Assembly (NCBI GenBank): GCA_964535125.1
Contig: CAZHSN010000035.1
Span: 1 to 25,622, forward strand
Length of the DNA: 25,622 nucleotides
Reading direction: 5' to 3'
DNA from: CAZHSN01 sp964535125
GTDB lineage: Bacteria; Armatimonadota; HRBIN16
The position numbers were made by a program, and so were the translations under genes. Each line of letters starts with the position of its first letter. The stretch's first letter is position 1. Below, in pieces: positions 8,328-16,929 of the stretch. The notes beneath the pieces were generated by a model. It saw only the letters and a list, made by a program, of their open reading frames with translations. It was not told the origin of the DNA and did not search any database.

Positions 8328-9806
8328 ATGGCAGAAAAAGTATATATCGCCTGTGACCTGGGCGCTGAAAGTGGCCGCGCCATCGCCGGCATCTTCAATG
8401 GCGACACGCTTCAACTCGAAGTGGCGCACCGATTTCTGAATACCCCCCTCGCTTTGCCCAATGCGTTGTACTGGAATCTGGGCAATCTGTATGCCGAGAT
8501 ACTCACCGGGATTGGCGCCATCGCGAAGCAGCACGGCGACTCGGTACAGTCCGTCGGTGTGGACACCTGGGGCGTCGACTTCGGCCTGCTTGGCGGCGAT
8601 GGAGCGCTGGTTGCGAATCCCATGCACTACCGGGATCCTCGCAATGAAGCCGCGTTCACCGAACTGCGCGCCGCGGTTGGCGACGATGTGATCTACGGCG
8701 CCACCGGCATCCAGTTCATGCGGTTCAACACCATCTTCCAACTCTACGCAATGACACAGAGCGCTCCCGAGGCGCTGGCAGCGGCACGCTGCCTCCTGTT
8801 CATGCCGGACTTGATCCACTACTACCTCAGCGGCGTTAAGGCCGCCGAGGCGACCATTGCCAGCACCGGAGCGTTGCTCAATCCGCATACGTGCACCTGG
8901 GCGACGGAACTGCTGGATCAGTGCAAGATCCCGCGCCACTTCCTTCCCGAGTTGGTAAAACCCGGTACTGTGCTGGGCGCGCTGCGCGAGTCTGTGGCCT
9001 TCGATACCGGTGCAGGTCCCATCAAGGTCGTCACACCCGGCTCTCACGACACAGCATCCGCGGTGGCAGCCGTGCCTGCGACTAACTCCGACGAATTCAT
9101 CTACATGAGCAGCGGAACCTGGTCACTGATGGGCGTGGAACTCAGTAAGCCGTTGATCACCCAGCGCACCCAGCAGTTGAACTTCACCAACGAGGGAGGC
9201 GTTGAGAACACCATCCGGTTCCTGCACAACATCATGGGCCTTTGGCTGATACAGGAGTGCCGGCGCGCCTATGAGCGCGACGGTGACCTGTACGACTACT
9301 CCACTTTGGTGCAGTTGGCTCTGGAAGCCGAGCCGTTCCGGTCGATCGTGGATCCGGACAACACGGAGTTTATCGCACCGCGCGACATGCGCCGCGCCAT
9401 CGCCCAATTCTGCCAGCAGTCCGGGCAGCCTGCACCGGAAACTCCCGGCCAGTTTGTGCGGTGCTGCATGGAGAGTTTGGCCCTGCGGTATCGCTGGGTA
9501 GTCGAACAGCTCAGGGAGTTGTTCGGCAAGCCATACACCACCCTGCATATCGTCGGCGGAGGCACACAAAACAAAGCGCTCTGCCAGTTTACCGCTGACG
9601 CCACCGGTTGTGACGTCATTGCCGGTCCCATCGAAGCAACGGCTGCAGGCAACCTGTTGATGCAAATGATCGCCATGGGCGACGTCCGGAACCTGTCTGA
9701 GGGAAGGGAGTTGATCCGCAGGTCATCCGAGATCATTCATTACGCCCCGGGTGCGAGAGAGCCATGGGATGCCGCCTACGAGCGGTTCGTGAGACTGGAC
9801 AGCTAG
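8328..9806 (+). CDS. rhaB: Rhamnulokinase
   Basis: The ATG at 8328 is preceded by GAGGAG (8311-8316); a longer in-frame reading from 8208 would overlap the TPM gene by 68 bp and add no family sequence. The 492-residue FGGY kinase shows ACDLGAESGR (phosphate-1 motif, D10), DTWGVDFGLL (residues 79-88), GSHDTASAVAAVP with D241 matching the catalytic base D237 of E. coli RhaB, YMSSGTWSLMGVE, FTNEGGVENTIRFLHNIMGLWLIQECRR and HIVGGGTQN. It phosphorylates L-rhamnulose to L-rhamnulose-1-phosphate in the cytosol using ATP. The isomerase RhaA and aldolase RhaD are not in this window. Its place in the glycosidase cluster suggests that the target polysaccharide yields rhamnose. A GC-rich hairpin follows the stop. 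Confidence 0.96.
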   Translation: MAEKVYIACDLGAESGRAIAGIFNGDTLQLEVAHRFLNTPLALPNALYWNLGNLYAEILTGIGAIAKQHGDSVQSVGVDTWGVDFGLLGGDGALVANPMHYRDPRNEAAFTELRAAVGDDVIYGATGIQFMRFNTIFQLYAMTQSAPEALAAARCLLFMPDLIHYYLSGVKAAEATIASTGALLNPHTCTWATELLDQCKIPRHFLPELVKPGTVLGALRESVAFDTGAGPIKVVTPGSHDTASAVAAVPATNSDEFIYMSSGTWSLMGVELSKPLITQRTQQLNFTNEGGVENTIRFLHNIMGLWLIQECRRAYERDGDLYDYSTLVQLALEAEPFRSIVDPDNTEFIAPRDMRRAIAQFCQQSGQPAPETPGQFVRCCMESLALRYRWVVEQLRELFGKPYTTLHIVGGGTQNKALCQFTADATGCDVIAGPIEATAAGNLLMQMIAMGDVRNLSEGRELIRRSSEIIHYAPGAREPWDAAYERFVRLDS

Positions 9807-9815
9807 ACACCACTG

Positions 9816-9840
9816 CCCGGGCGCGTACACAGCGCCCGGG
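9816..9840 (+). promoter_or_regulatory. Hairpin between rhaB and the histidine kinase, overlapping its only SD-like sequence
   Basis: A perfect 9-bp GC-rich stem (CCCGGGCGC, 9816-9824, with GCGCCCGGG, 9832-9840) encloses a 7-nt loop, GTACACA. It lies 12 bp before the kinase ATG. No T run follows, so it is a poor classical terminator. The only purine-rich stretch near the start (CCCGGGG, 9835-9841) lies inside the 3' arm, so the hairpin could lower or control translation of the kinase, or partly attenuate read-through from rhaB. Confidence 0.5.
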
Positions 9841-9851
9841 GTGCACTGCAT

Positions 9852-12542
9852 ATGGCAGACATCCTCGATTTATCCGCGTTTGACGCACTCCCGGACCCCG
9901 CACACATAATAGATGACCAATACCGGATGCGTCACATCAATCGGGCGGCATATGTGTGGTACCGTCAGACCGGACTGGACGGTGATGTCATGCTGGGTAA
10001 ACCTCCATGGGAGGCGTATCCGTATGTGCCTCCCGATATCCGCAAACACTACGAAGAGGTAACCCGCACCGGGTTACCGGTCATCTCAAACGAGCTGCTG
10101 GCATTACCTGACCGCCTCATCGCCCTGGAGATCATCCGCACCCCGGTGTATGGGGTGCATCCTGATCTGCATGTCCTGACCATCATCCGCGACCAGACAA
10201 ATCTGTGGGAAGCCCAGATCCGAGGATTGGCCGGGCCCGCTTCGTCCGAAACGGCCCTGGTGTTATTCGACGAGCAGGGTGTGCTGCGGTACGCCAACAG
10301 TGTCTGGTTTCACCTAACCGGCTACGGTCCGGAATGGATAAACCGGTTGTCGGTATTTGACGTCGATCACTTGGTAGACCGCGAAGACCTTCGATCCATA
10401 TGGAAGGGTAACCACCTGTTGTCTCAGATCGAACATGAGAGGACGCTGGTGTGCCGCAATGGTCGTCGGCTGCGTGTGGACGTCAACTGCCAATTCCTGG
10501 ATTTCGTACAGCAACGGTTCCTCTCGGTCGTGTTGCGGGATGTTTCCGAACGGCATCGCCAATGGCAGTCTATCGTTGAATCCAGAGACCAGCTGCAGCT
10601 GGCCATGAGCGCTTTGGACTCGCGCATCATCCTGTACAGCCAGGAGACAGGCGAAATATTGCTGCATAACGCACCACTGTCGGGTGCGAGGCAGTCCGCA
10701 GTGCAGCCATTGAGCCCTTCGGTGCATGCCCGTGCCTCGGATGGGCAAGGGATAGAGTGGCTGCATCATGAGATGGATCCTGAACGGTGGCTGCACATAC
10801 GTGAGGTCGCGATCAATTGGCGGGGTATACCGGCCAACCTGCAGGTACAACATGACATCACGCGGCAGCATAACACCGAACTGCGCTTGAATCGGGCGGT
10901 TGGAACATCCGCGCTGCTGCTGCGGCTAACGGAACGGCTATTGGCGTTGACCCCCGGCACTATGCCGGATGTGCTGATGATGGTCCTTAGCGACATCGCA
11001 TGCCATCTGGAGTGTGACCGCTGCACACTGTACATGCTGGAGAGCGATGGAAGAACCATTGGAGCGGTGCGGTCTTGGCAACGAATGGATGTAAATGATG
11101 AGCCAAACATCGGCCAAGGTCACCTCATTGATGATCGCCTCTGGTTATACCGACAGCTGCAGCACGGACAGGCTGTGGTCGTGCCGCATGATGCAACGCC
11201 AGGCAGCGGCGCCTCTCTGGCTGCGGACCCGGAGGCGCCGGCCGATGACTGGCATCCGGACGGCCGCACAACCATGTTGTACATGCCGGTCTTTCGTCAG
11301 GGGCATCTGTCCATGGTGATCACAGCCGTCAACCCCGGTCGAGCTCAAGCGGAAGATATTCAGTTCTTTCGGGTTTATGGAGAAGCGTTCAACCAGGGAC
11401 TCAGCCGTTTTCAAGCGGAGTATGAGCGTGAACTGGCTGAAAGCGCCATGAACTCGTTCGTTGATGCGCACAGCTTCCTGATCGCGTACCACCTGATGAA
11501 AGATGAACACGCGCCATTGGGTTGGAAACCCGTATGGTACAACAACGGCGCGCTGCAGCGCTTTCGTCGCGGTCCGATATCCGACATTCGGAACTGGTTC
11601 CGCGTGGTGTACCGGGATGACCTGGAGGACGTGCAACGTCACTGGGAACTCTTGACACAAGGTAAATCCGTTCAGCACGAGTTCCGCATGTGGTCAGATG
11701 AACACAACGACTGGCGCTGGATGCGTCACGTGGCTGAAGCGTTACCCGATGACTCCGGTACACCCTGGCGTATCAGCGGCATCACGGTGGATATCCACGA
11801 CCGTGTCATGGCCGAGCATCAGCTCAAGATCCTGGTGCGCGAACTGCAACAGGCGGTGGATGAACTGACCGAGTTTTCTGCGGTCGTATCTCATGACCTC
11901 AAAGCTCCCCTGTTTGCGGCACGGGCACAGCTTGAGCAGCTGATCGCCGATAATACGTGGACCGTAGACGACCTGCAGCACGTTATCAGTCGGTTAAACA
12001 AAATGGAGGCGTTGATCAACGGGATACTGGCCTACAGCCAGGCAGGCATGGATACTGAACCCAGCGCTCCCATTGATGTGCAGTCCGTGGTGGACTTTGT
12101 GCTGTATAACATCGCTCATACGCATACGGTTGAAGTCATCGTCTCTCCAACACTACCAACGGTGATGGGCGCATTCACCCCGCTGGAACAGGTGTTTCAA
12201 AACTTGGTCGGCAATGCGGTTCGGTACAACACCCACCCACGACCAACGGTATGGATCCGCGGATGGTATGAAGGCGCCATGGCTGTGTTTGAGGTTGCCG
12301 ACAATGGCCCCGGAATCCCGCAGAGCATCCGTCAGAGGCCGTTCGACATGTTCACGACCAGCGATGTGGATGACAGACCGCATGGGTCTGGGATCGGGCT
12401 GGCGATTGTCCGCCGTTTGGTTTGGAAATACGGAGGTGACATACACCTCGATCCCGCATACACCGATGGCTGCCTGTTCCGTTTCACTTGGCCGGCAGCC
12501 GTACACGCCGCACAACCACCGGATCAGGAGGGATCTGCATGA
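9852..12542 (+). CDS. Soluble multi-PAS/GAF sensor histidine kinase
   Basis: An 896-residue protein with no signal peptide or transmembrane span. Domains in order: PAS (about 5-70, FDALPDPAHIIDDQYRMRHIN), second PAS (about 135-235, FDEQGVLRYANSVWFHLTGY), a third PAS-like stretch (about 237-330), GAF (about 350-515), a PAS_3-type fold (about 545-660, HEFRMWSDEHNDWRWMRH), HisKA with phospho-acceptor H681 in VVSHDLKAPL, and HATPase_c with N-box NLVGNAVRYN (784-793), DNGPGIP (D817) and GSGIGLAIVRRLV. It should autophosphorylate at H681 in response to a cytosolic signal or partner. There is no receiver domain and no response regulator in view. The stop overlaps the next start as ATGA, so the kinase and the glycosidase are coupled. 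The Shine-Dalgarno is poor and partly within an upstream hairpin. Confidence 0.9.
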   Translation: MADILDLSAFDALPDPAHIIDDQYRMRHINRAAYVWYRQTGLDGDVMLGKPPWEAYPYVPPDIRKHYEEVTRTGLPVISNELLALPDRLIALEIIRTPVYGVHPDLHVLTIIRDQTNLWEAQIRGLAGPASSETALVLFDEQGVLRYANSVWFHLTGYGPEWINRLSVFDVDHLVDREDLRSIWKGNHLLSQIEHERTLVCRNGRRLRVDVNCQFLDFVQQRFLSVVLRDVSERHRQWQSIVESRDQLQLAMSALDSRIILYSQETGEILLHNAPLSGARQSAVQPLSPSVHARASDGQGIEWLHHEMDPERWLHIREVAINWRGIPANLQVQHDITRQHNTELRLNRAVGTSALLLRLTERLLALTPGTMPDVLMMVLSDIACHLECDRCTLYMLESDGRTIGAVRSWQRMDVNDEPNIGQGHLIDDRLWLYRQLQHGQAVVVPHDATPGSGASLAADPEAPADDWHPDGRTTMLYMPVFRQGHLSMVITAVNPGRAQAEDIQFFRVYGEAFNQGLSRFQAEYERELAESAMNSFVDAHSFLIAYHLMKDEHAPLGWKPVWYNNGALQRFRRGPISDIRNWFRVVYRDDLEDVQRHWELLTQGKSVQHEFRMWSDEHNDWRWMRHVAEALPDDSGTPWRISGITVDIHDRVMAEHQLKILVRELQQAVDELTEFSAVVSHDLKAPLFAARAQLEQLIADNTWTVDDLQHVISRLNKMEALINGILAYSQAGMDTEPSAPIDVQSVVDFVLYNIAHTHTVEVIVSPTLPTVMGAFTPLEQVFQNLVGNAVRYNTHPRPTVWIRGWYEGAMAVFEVADNGPGIPQSIRQRPFDMFTTSDVDDRPHGSGIGLAIVRRLVWKYGGDIHLDPAYTDGCLFRFTWPAAVHAAQPPDQEGSA

Positions 12543-14539
12543 AGATTGCTCTTCTACCTCTGTTGCTGACTCTGACGCTGGTCTTATCTGTCATGAGTTC
12601 TATGGCTGACACAGCCCGGTTCGACCGGGCCAAGGCGATTTTTGGCGTACATTTGGACCTGCATCCTCAGCCATCGGACTCGCAGTATGGAAAGGACACA
12701 ACGGCTGAATTGGTCGCACGCTTTTTGGATCGAGTCAAACCCGACTATGTCCAGTATGACTGCAAAGGTCACAGCGGCTGGATGGGATTCAACAGCAAGA
12801 CCGGAACAGGCGTCCCGGGAATCACTACAGAAGCGCTGCGCGTTTGGCGTGATGAGACGCGACGCCGCAATGTGGGGCTGTTCATACACTTCAGCGGTGT
12901 CTGGGACGACAAGGCCTGTGCGGATAACTCCGCCTGGGCGGCTGTTGGCGCGGACGGACAACCCAGTAAACATCACACCAGTCTGTTTGGCGGTTATTTG
13001 GACGAGCGGATGCTGCCTCAGCTGAAAGAGGTGTTCGAGCGGTTCGAGGTCGATGGCGCCTGGGTGGACGGCGACTGCTGGGCCGTTCAATGGGACTATC
13101 ATCCTGAGGCGATCAAGGCTTGGCGCGCGGTGCATCCAGACGCGGAACCGCCCAAAGGGCCGGGAGACACGCAGTGGGCCGAATGGAAACAATTTCACAA
13201 ACAGCAATACCTGACATACTTGCAGCGCTGGACGTCTGCCATCCACCAGGCGTTTCCGGGCAGTTTGCTCACCGGAAACTGGATATACTCCACGTTCTAT
13301 CCTCGCGCCGTAACGGTCGGCGTGGACTATCTATCGGGCGACTATGACCCGGTGGGGTCCATCGACAAAGGGAGGGCGGAAGCGCGGTTTATCTCCCAGC
13401 AGGGAAAGCCCTGGGACCTGATGGCCTGGGGTTTCAACTGGGGACACGGTGTGCACACCATGAAGACCACGCGCCAACTGCAGCAGGAAGCCGCTACAGT
13501 ACTGATGCAGGGAGGCGGTTTCCAGGTTTACTACCAGCCCACCCGCAGCGGTTATATCGATGACACGATCATGGATGTTCTGGCGCCGGTCGGTGAGTTT
13601 GTCAAAGCGCGCAGGTCCGTCTCGCAAGACAGTGTCACCGTTCCACAGGTGGCTGTCCTGTTGTCCGCGGACACACATGAAGCCAACAGCAATGCCCCGT
13701 TCACCAGCGCCCTAACAGAGACGGTGTATGGCGCACTGCTGGCATGGCTGGACAATCGGTACAGCGTAGACCTGCTGGCGGAGCACCATCTGACGAAGTC
13801 GCTGGATCAGTACAAGGTATTGGTGCTGCCAGAGGTAACGGTGATGAGCAGCCAACTGGAGCAGCAGATCACCCGTTGGGTGCAGAACGGAGGGCGGTTG
13901 ATGATCTGTGGCGCACATGCGTGCAATCGCTTTCCGAAACTTGCCGGTATGGACCAGCCCCAAACGGTAGGGCAGCCTGGCCTGCGCATCATGAATGCCG
14001 ACGGAGAGGTTGTGCGCGGCGGTCCATGGATCACATTACCTGACACAGCCGGCGAGGTTTTGGTGCGGGCTTATTCCGATCGCGATCAACGTTCTGCATC
14101 GATCCCGGCGCTGGTATTGCGCCAGGTGGGTAAGGGGTTGGTGGCGGTCATACCCGGTTACGCGGCGGACATGTACTACCAGAGTCTGCATCCCGCACTG
14201 CGTCGCTTCTTCGGCGACGCTGCACGGGCCTTATACCCGGAGCCGGACATCCAAGTCGATGGCCCTGGTGTGATCGAGGTAGCCCTGCGAAAACTGGCCG
14301 ACGGCGCATTGGCAGTGCATCTCATGAATGCCAGCAACATACAACGCGGTGAGCGACCGCTGGCGCCTCCGGTGATCGCACCCATCGCTTCGGTCACTGT
14401 TCGCCTGCGCACGGAACACCGGCCAAAGCAGGTGGTCTGGATGCCCGACAACCAGCGTGTGAAGTGGACATGGAAAAACGGATGGCTGACGGCAGCCGTG
14501 CCGCAGTTGGACATCCACGGAGCGCTGGTCGTTAAATAG
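12539..14539 (+). CDS. Secreted GHL6/alpha-L-fucosidase-like glycoside hydrolase
   Basis: The ATG at 12539 has AGGAGGG (12526-12532) 6 nt upstream and overlaps the kinase stop (ATGA); the earlier in-frame ATG at 12488 lacks both. The 666-residue product begins with a signal peptide (MKIALLPLLLTLTLVLSVMSSMA). The first half is a TIM-barrel pattern: KPDYVQYDCKGHSGW, GLFIHFSGVWD, VDGAWVDGDCW (175-181, candidate catalytic region with D177 and D179), LLTGNWIYSTFYPR. The second half, from about 380, looks like the glutamine-amidotransferase-like beta-galactosidase trimerisation domain (YKVLVLPEVTVMSSQLEQQITRWVQNGGRLMICG), followed by a small beta domain. This matches the hypothetical glycosyl hydrolase 6 group, often annotated as alpha-L-fucosidase. 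Substrate is not certain. It is the last gene of the cluster. Confidence 0.72.
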   Translation: MKIALLPLLLTLTLVLSVMSSMADTARFDRAKAIFGVHLDLHPQPSDSQYGKDTTAELVARFLDRVKPDYVQYDCKGHSGWMGFNSKTGTGVPGITTEALRVWRDETRRRNVGLFIHFSGVWDDKACADNSAWAAVGADGQPSKHHTSLFGGYLDERMLPQLKEVFERFEVDGAWVDGDCWAVQWDYHPEAIKAWRAVHPDAEPPKGPGDTQWAEWKQFHKQQYLTYLQRWTSAIHQAFPGSLLTGNWIYSTFYPRAVTVGVDYLSGDYDPVGSIDKGRAEARFISQQGKPWDLMAWGFNWGHGVHTMKTTRQLQQEAATVLMQGGGFQVYYQPTRSGYIDDTIMDVLAPVGEFVKARRSVSQDSVTVPQVAVLLSADTHEANSNAPFTSALTETVYGALLAWLDNRYSVDLLAEHHLTKSLDQYKVLVLPEVTVMSSQLEQQITRWVQNGGRLMICGAHACNRFPKLAGMDQPQTVGQPGLRIMNADGEVVRGGPWITLPDTAGEVLVRAYSDRDQRSASIPALVLRQVGKGLVAVIPGYAADMYYQSLHPALRRFFGDAARALYPEPDIQVDGPGVIEVALRKLADGALAVHLMNASNIQRGERPLAPPVIAPIASVTVRLRTEHRPKQVVWMPDNQRVKWTWKNGWLTAAVPQLDIHGALVVK

Positions 14540-14553
14540 GCGATACACCGAAA

Positions 14554-14582
14554 ATGGAGCGGCCGTTAACCAGCCGCTCCAT
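14554..14582. terminator. Bidirectional rho-independent terminator
   Basis: A perfect 10-bp stem (ATGGAGCGGC with GCCGCTCCAT) has a 9-nt loop, CGTTAACCA. It lies 15 bp after the plus-strand glycosidase stop and 14 bp beyond the minus-strand ThuA stop. On the minus strand it is followed by TTTTC, on the plus strand by GCTTTC, so it is likelier to be efficient for the ThuA operon but can serve both convergent units. Confidence 0.85.
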
Positions 14583-14595
14583 GCTTTCACTGGCG

Positions 14596-15246
14596 TTATT
14601 TAGCGGCCCAAAGCATGCCGCGCTGTACGATAGTGCGTGCTTCCGGCACGTCGAAGTCCTTGGCCACATGGCCCAGTGACGTGTAGAACACCCGCCCCTG
14701 ACCGTATCGGCGTTTCCACACCACCGGCATGACAGTTCCCTCAACCCAAGGGTAGAACTCACCGCTGAAGGTGGTCGTCGCCAATACCTCATTACCCGGA
14801 TCGGTATGCAGATAGTATTGCTCGCTGACCATCTGGAACGACGACAGACCGGCCACAATCGGATCGTCCGGCTTGGTGATATCCACAGTGTAAGGCACCA
14901 CCCCGCCCGGATGCTCCACCCATTGGCCGCCGGTCATGAACTGGTATCCGGTGTTGCTCCGGAAGGCATCGCACATGCCTCCGTGCCAGCCGGCGATCCC
15001 GACACCGGACGCGACGGCCTTCAGCAGTCCGCCCTCCTGTTCTGTACTGATGGAGCCCATCGTCCAGATCGGCACCACCAGACTGAGTGACTGCATGAAG
15101 GCCTCATCGGTATAGGGATCCATACTGTTTGACACAGTAACCTCGAAGCCTTGCTCTTGCAGCCACGGGGCGAATATGTCGGCACACTGTTTCGGCTCAT
15201 GGCCATCCCATCCGCCCCAGACGACCAGTGCTCTCTTCTGGCTCAT
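14596..15246 (-). CDS. ThuA-like domain protein (trehalose-utilisation family)
   Basis: A 216-residue protein of the class I glutamine-amidotransferase-like ThuA family, without signal peptide. Characteristic stretches are RALVVWGGWDGHEPKQCADIF at the N-terminus, VVPIWTMG, GGLLKAVASGVGIAGWHGG (the ThuA G-x-H-G loop), GGQWVEHPGG, ITKPDDPIVAGLSSFQMVSEQYYLH, and MPVVWKRRYGQGRVFYTSLGHVAKDF. Rhizobial ThuA acts with the dehydrogenase ThuB in catabolism of trehalose and related disaccharides through 3-keto sugars. Here the gene lies 6 bp after a Gfo/Idh/MocA oxidoreductase, with GGGAG at 15257-15261 as Shine-Dalgarno overlapping the end of that gene. The pair probably processes an oxidised sugar, but the substrate is not shown by the sequence. 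Confidence 0.88.
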   Translation of the reverse strand: MSQKRALVVWGGWDGHEPKQCADIFAPWLQEQGFEVTVSNSMDPYTDEAFMQSLSLVVPIWTMGSISTEQEGGLLKAVASGVGIAGWHGGMCDAFRSNTGYQFMTGGQWVEHPGGVVPYTVDITKPDDPIVAGLSSFQMVSEQYYLHTDPGNEVLATTTFSGEFYPWVEGTVMPVVWKRRYGQGRVFYTSLGHVAKDFDVPEARTIVQRGMLWAAK

Positions 15247-15252
15247 AGCGCC

Positions 15253-16362
15253 TCAACTCCCTTCCGGTAGATCGACCTGACCGTGCTGCAGCCCCATCGG
15301 CAGTGGTTCGGGCCGTTCCACGGTGGATGTCAACGGTATGGCCACGCCATGGTCCGAGCTCTCATGTACGGCTTGCATGATGTCCAGCACATGGAACGCC
15401 AGATCTCCGTTTGCGCGGTGTGGGCGTCCCTTGAGTATGCCCGCGGCCATGTCGGCCAGGCCGATACCCCGTCCGTTTTCCGCATAAATATGGCTGAACG
15501 GCATCTGTGTCCAGCCGCTCTGTCCGGCGCGATGCACCAGGATCTGCCCCCCGAACCCGTTGGGATCAGGCACTGACATGGAGCCTTCCGTTCCATAGAT
15601 CTCAATCAGGGGATGACTGCTGGCCCAGACGTCGAAACTCATGGTCACATTGCCGATCGCTCCGTTCACGAACTCAAGCATCGCGTTGACATGTGTGGGG
15701 ATCTCAACCGGGATCACCTTGCCATACTTGTGCTGTGAGGTCATGGTGCGCGTCCGAAAGGTCATCCGGTTGCATCCCATTACACTGCGTACAGGCCCCA
15801 ACAGGTTCACCAGCGCGGTCAGGTAGTAGGGCCCCATATCGAACATGGGACCTCCGCCCGTTTCATAGTAGAACTCGGCGTTGGGGTGCCATGACTCTGG
15901 TCCGTGCCCTAACATATACGCGGTGGCTCCAACCGGTTCGCCGATCCATCCATCATCCATCAGTTTGCGGCAGGTTTGGATCGCCGCTCCCAAAAAGGTA
16001 TCTGGTGCGCAGCCTACGCGTAACCCCTTCTCACGCGCCAGCGTCATCACCGCCTCCCCGTCTGAACGGGTTACTGCGAACGGCTTTTCGGCATACACGT
16101 GCTTGCCGGCCTGCAACGCAGCCAGGCTGACCGCCGCATGCGCCTTAGGTACCGTGATGTTGAGCACGATGTCCACATCAGACGCCAACAGAGCGTCTAC
16201 TGTCATCGCAGTGACGCCCATCTCCTCGGCTCGGGCGCGCGCCTTATCCATATCGATGTCGGCGCAACAGGTGATATCGATGGTCTCGAAAACACGTCCG
16301 TTGGCGAAGTAGATGGGGCTGATGTTGCCACACCCCACAACGCCGACCTTCAATGCGGCCAT
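15253..16362 (-). CDS. Gfo/Idh/MocA family NAD(P)-dependent oxidoreductase
   Basis: A 369-residue sugar or cyclitol dehydrogenase. The ATG at 16362 has AGGAG (16371-16375) 8 nt upstream. The Rossmann motif is VGVVGCGNISPIYF near the N-terminus, followed by CADID at the end of beta-2, the EKPFAV motif that carries the conserved Lys, and the C-terminal half with GGGPMFDMGPYYLTALVNLLG, where the substrate-side Asp and Tyr of the D-x-x-x-Y/H type motif can be seen. Such enzymes oxidise or reduce a hydroxyl of a sugar using NAD(P). It sits between gcvH (upstream, gap 119 bp) and the ThuA gene (downstream, 6 bp). The arrangement recalls rhizobial thuB-thuA. The specific sugar is unknown. Confidence 0.9.
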   Translation of the reverse strand: MAALKVGVVGCGNISPIYFANGRVFETIDITCCADIDMDKARARAEEMGVTAMTVDALLASDVDIVLNITVPKAHAAVSLAALQAGKHVYAEKPFAVTRSDGEAVMTLAREKGLRVGCAPDTFLGAAIQTCRKLMDDGWIGEPVGATAYMLGHGPESWHPNAEFYYETGGGPMFDMGPYYLTALVNLLGPVRSVMGCNRMTFRTRTMTSQHKYGKVIPVEIPTHVNAMLEFVNGAIGNVTMSFDVWASSHPLIEIYGTEGSMSVPDPNGFGGQILVHRAGQSGWTQMPFSHIYAENGRGIGLADMAAGILKGRPHRANGDLAFHVLDIMQAVHESSDHGVAIPLTSTVERPEPLPMGLQHGQVDLPEGS

Positions 16363-16458
16363 GCTGTATACTCCTGGGCAGAAATGGAACGATCAGGTCA
16401 TCTGTCCTGCGTTCACCGTTAGTGTAGCAGACATCCGGCCGTTCGGCGTGTCCAATCT

Positions 16459-16479
16459 GCCCATCGTCAGCGAATGGGC
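16459..16479 (-). terminator. Weak hairpin after gcvH
   Basis: A 6-bp stem (GCCCAT with ATGGGC, 9-nt loop) lies 2 bp past the gcvH stop. No U-rich tail follows on the minus strand, so it is at best a weak or partial terminator, or an RNA-stabilising hairpin between gcvH and the dehydrogenase. Confidence 0.25.
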
Positions 16480-16481
16480 CG

Positions 16482-16853
16482 TTAGCCGCGATAGGCCAGG
16501 TACTCTGCGGCGCTCATCAGTTTGGCGGTTGGACCGTCGGACACACGGACCTTCACCAACCAGTTGTCATAAGGCGCCTGATTGACCGCCTCGCTGGCCT
16601 CCGTCACGTCGGTATTAGTCTCCACGACTACACCGCTGACCGGGCTGACCAGATCAGAGTCAGACTTCACCGACTCGATAGACCCCATCACGTCATCGGC
16701 TGTGACCTGCTGACCCACAGAAGGCAGCGAAACGTAGACAACATCCCCCAGTTGAGTCTGGGCGAAGTCGGTGACCCCCAGTGTGGCGATGTCGCCATCC
16801 ATTAGAACCCAAAGATCATGCTCGGAATAGCGCAGGTGGGCGGGTGCGTCCAT
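16482..16853 (-). CDS. gcvH: Glycine cleavage system H protein
   Basis: A 123-residue lipoyl carrier of normal length for the family (about 120-130). The N-terminus reads YSEHDLWVLMDGDIATLGVTDFAQTQLGDVVYVSLPSVGQ, and the lipoylation site is K63 in GSIESVKSDSDLVSPVSG. The end NQAPYDNWLVKVRVSD is also typical. It shuttles the aminomethyl group between the P, T and L proteins of the glycine cleavage complex. The ATG at 16853 has AGGAG (16864-16868) about 10 nt upstream. No gcvT or gcvP gene is in the window, so gcvH is encoded apart from its partners, ahead of a sugar dehydrogenase gene with which it may be cotranscribed. Confidence 0.95.
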   Translation of the reverse strand: MDAPAHLRYSEHDLWVLMDGDIATLGVTDFAQTQLGDVVYVSLPSVGQQVTADDVMGSIESVKSDSDLVSPVSGVVVETNTDVTEASEAVNQAPYDNWLVKVRVSDGPTAKLMSAAEYLAYRG

Positions 16854-16889
16854 GTATATCGTTCTCCTGTTAGCGTGCGTTCATCTGTA

Positions 16890-16919
16890 ACCATACCTGC
16901 CGCGGCCGAGCGTCGTCAA
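16890..16919 (-). promoter_or_regulatory. Sigma-70-type promoter of gcvH
   Basis: On the minus strand TTGACG (16914-16919) and TATGGT (16890-16895) are separated by 18 bp, giving five and four matches to the -35 and -10 consensus. The start of transcription would fall about 30 nt before the gcvH ATG. Confidence 0.5.
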
Positions 16920-16929
16920 CAAACAGAAA

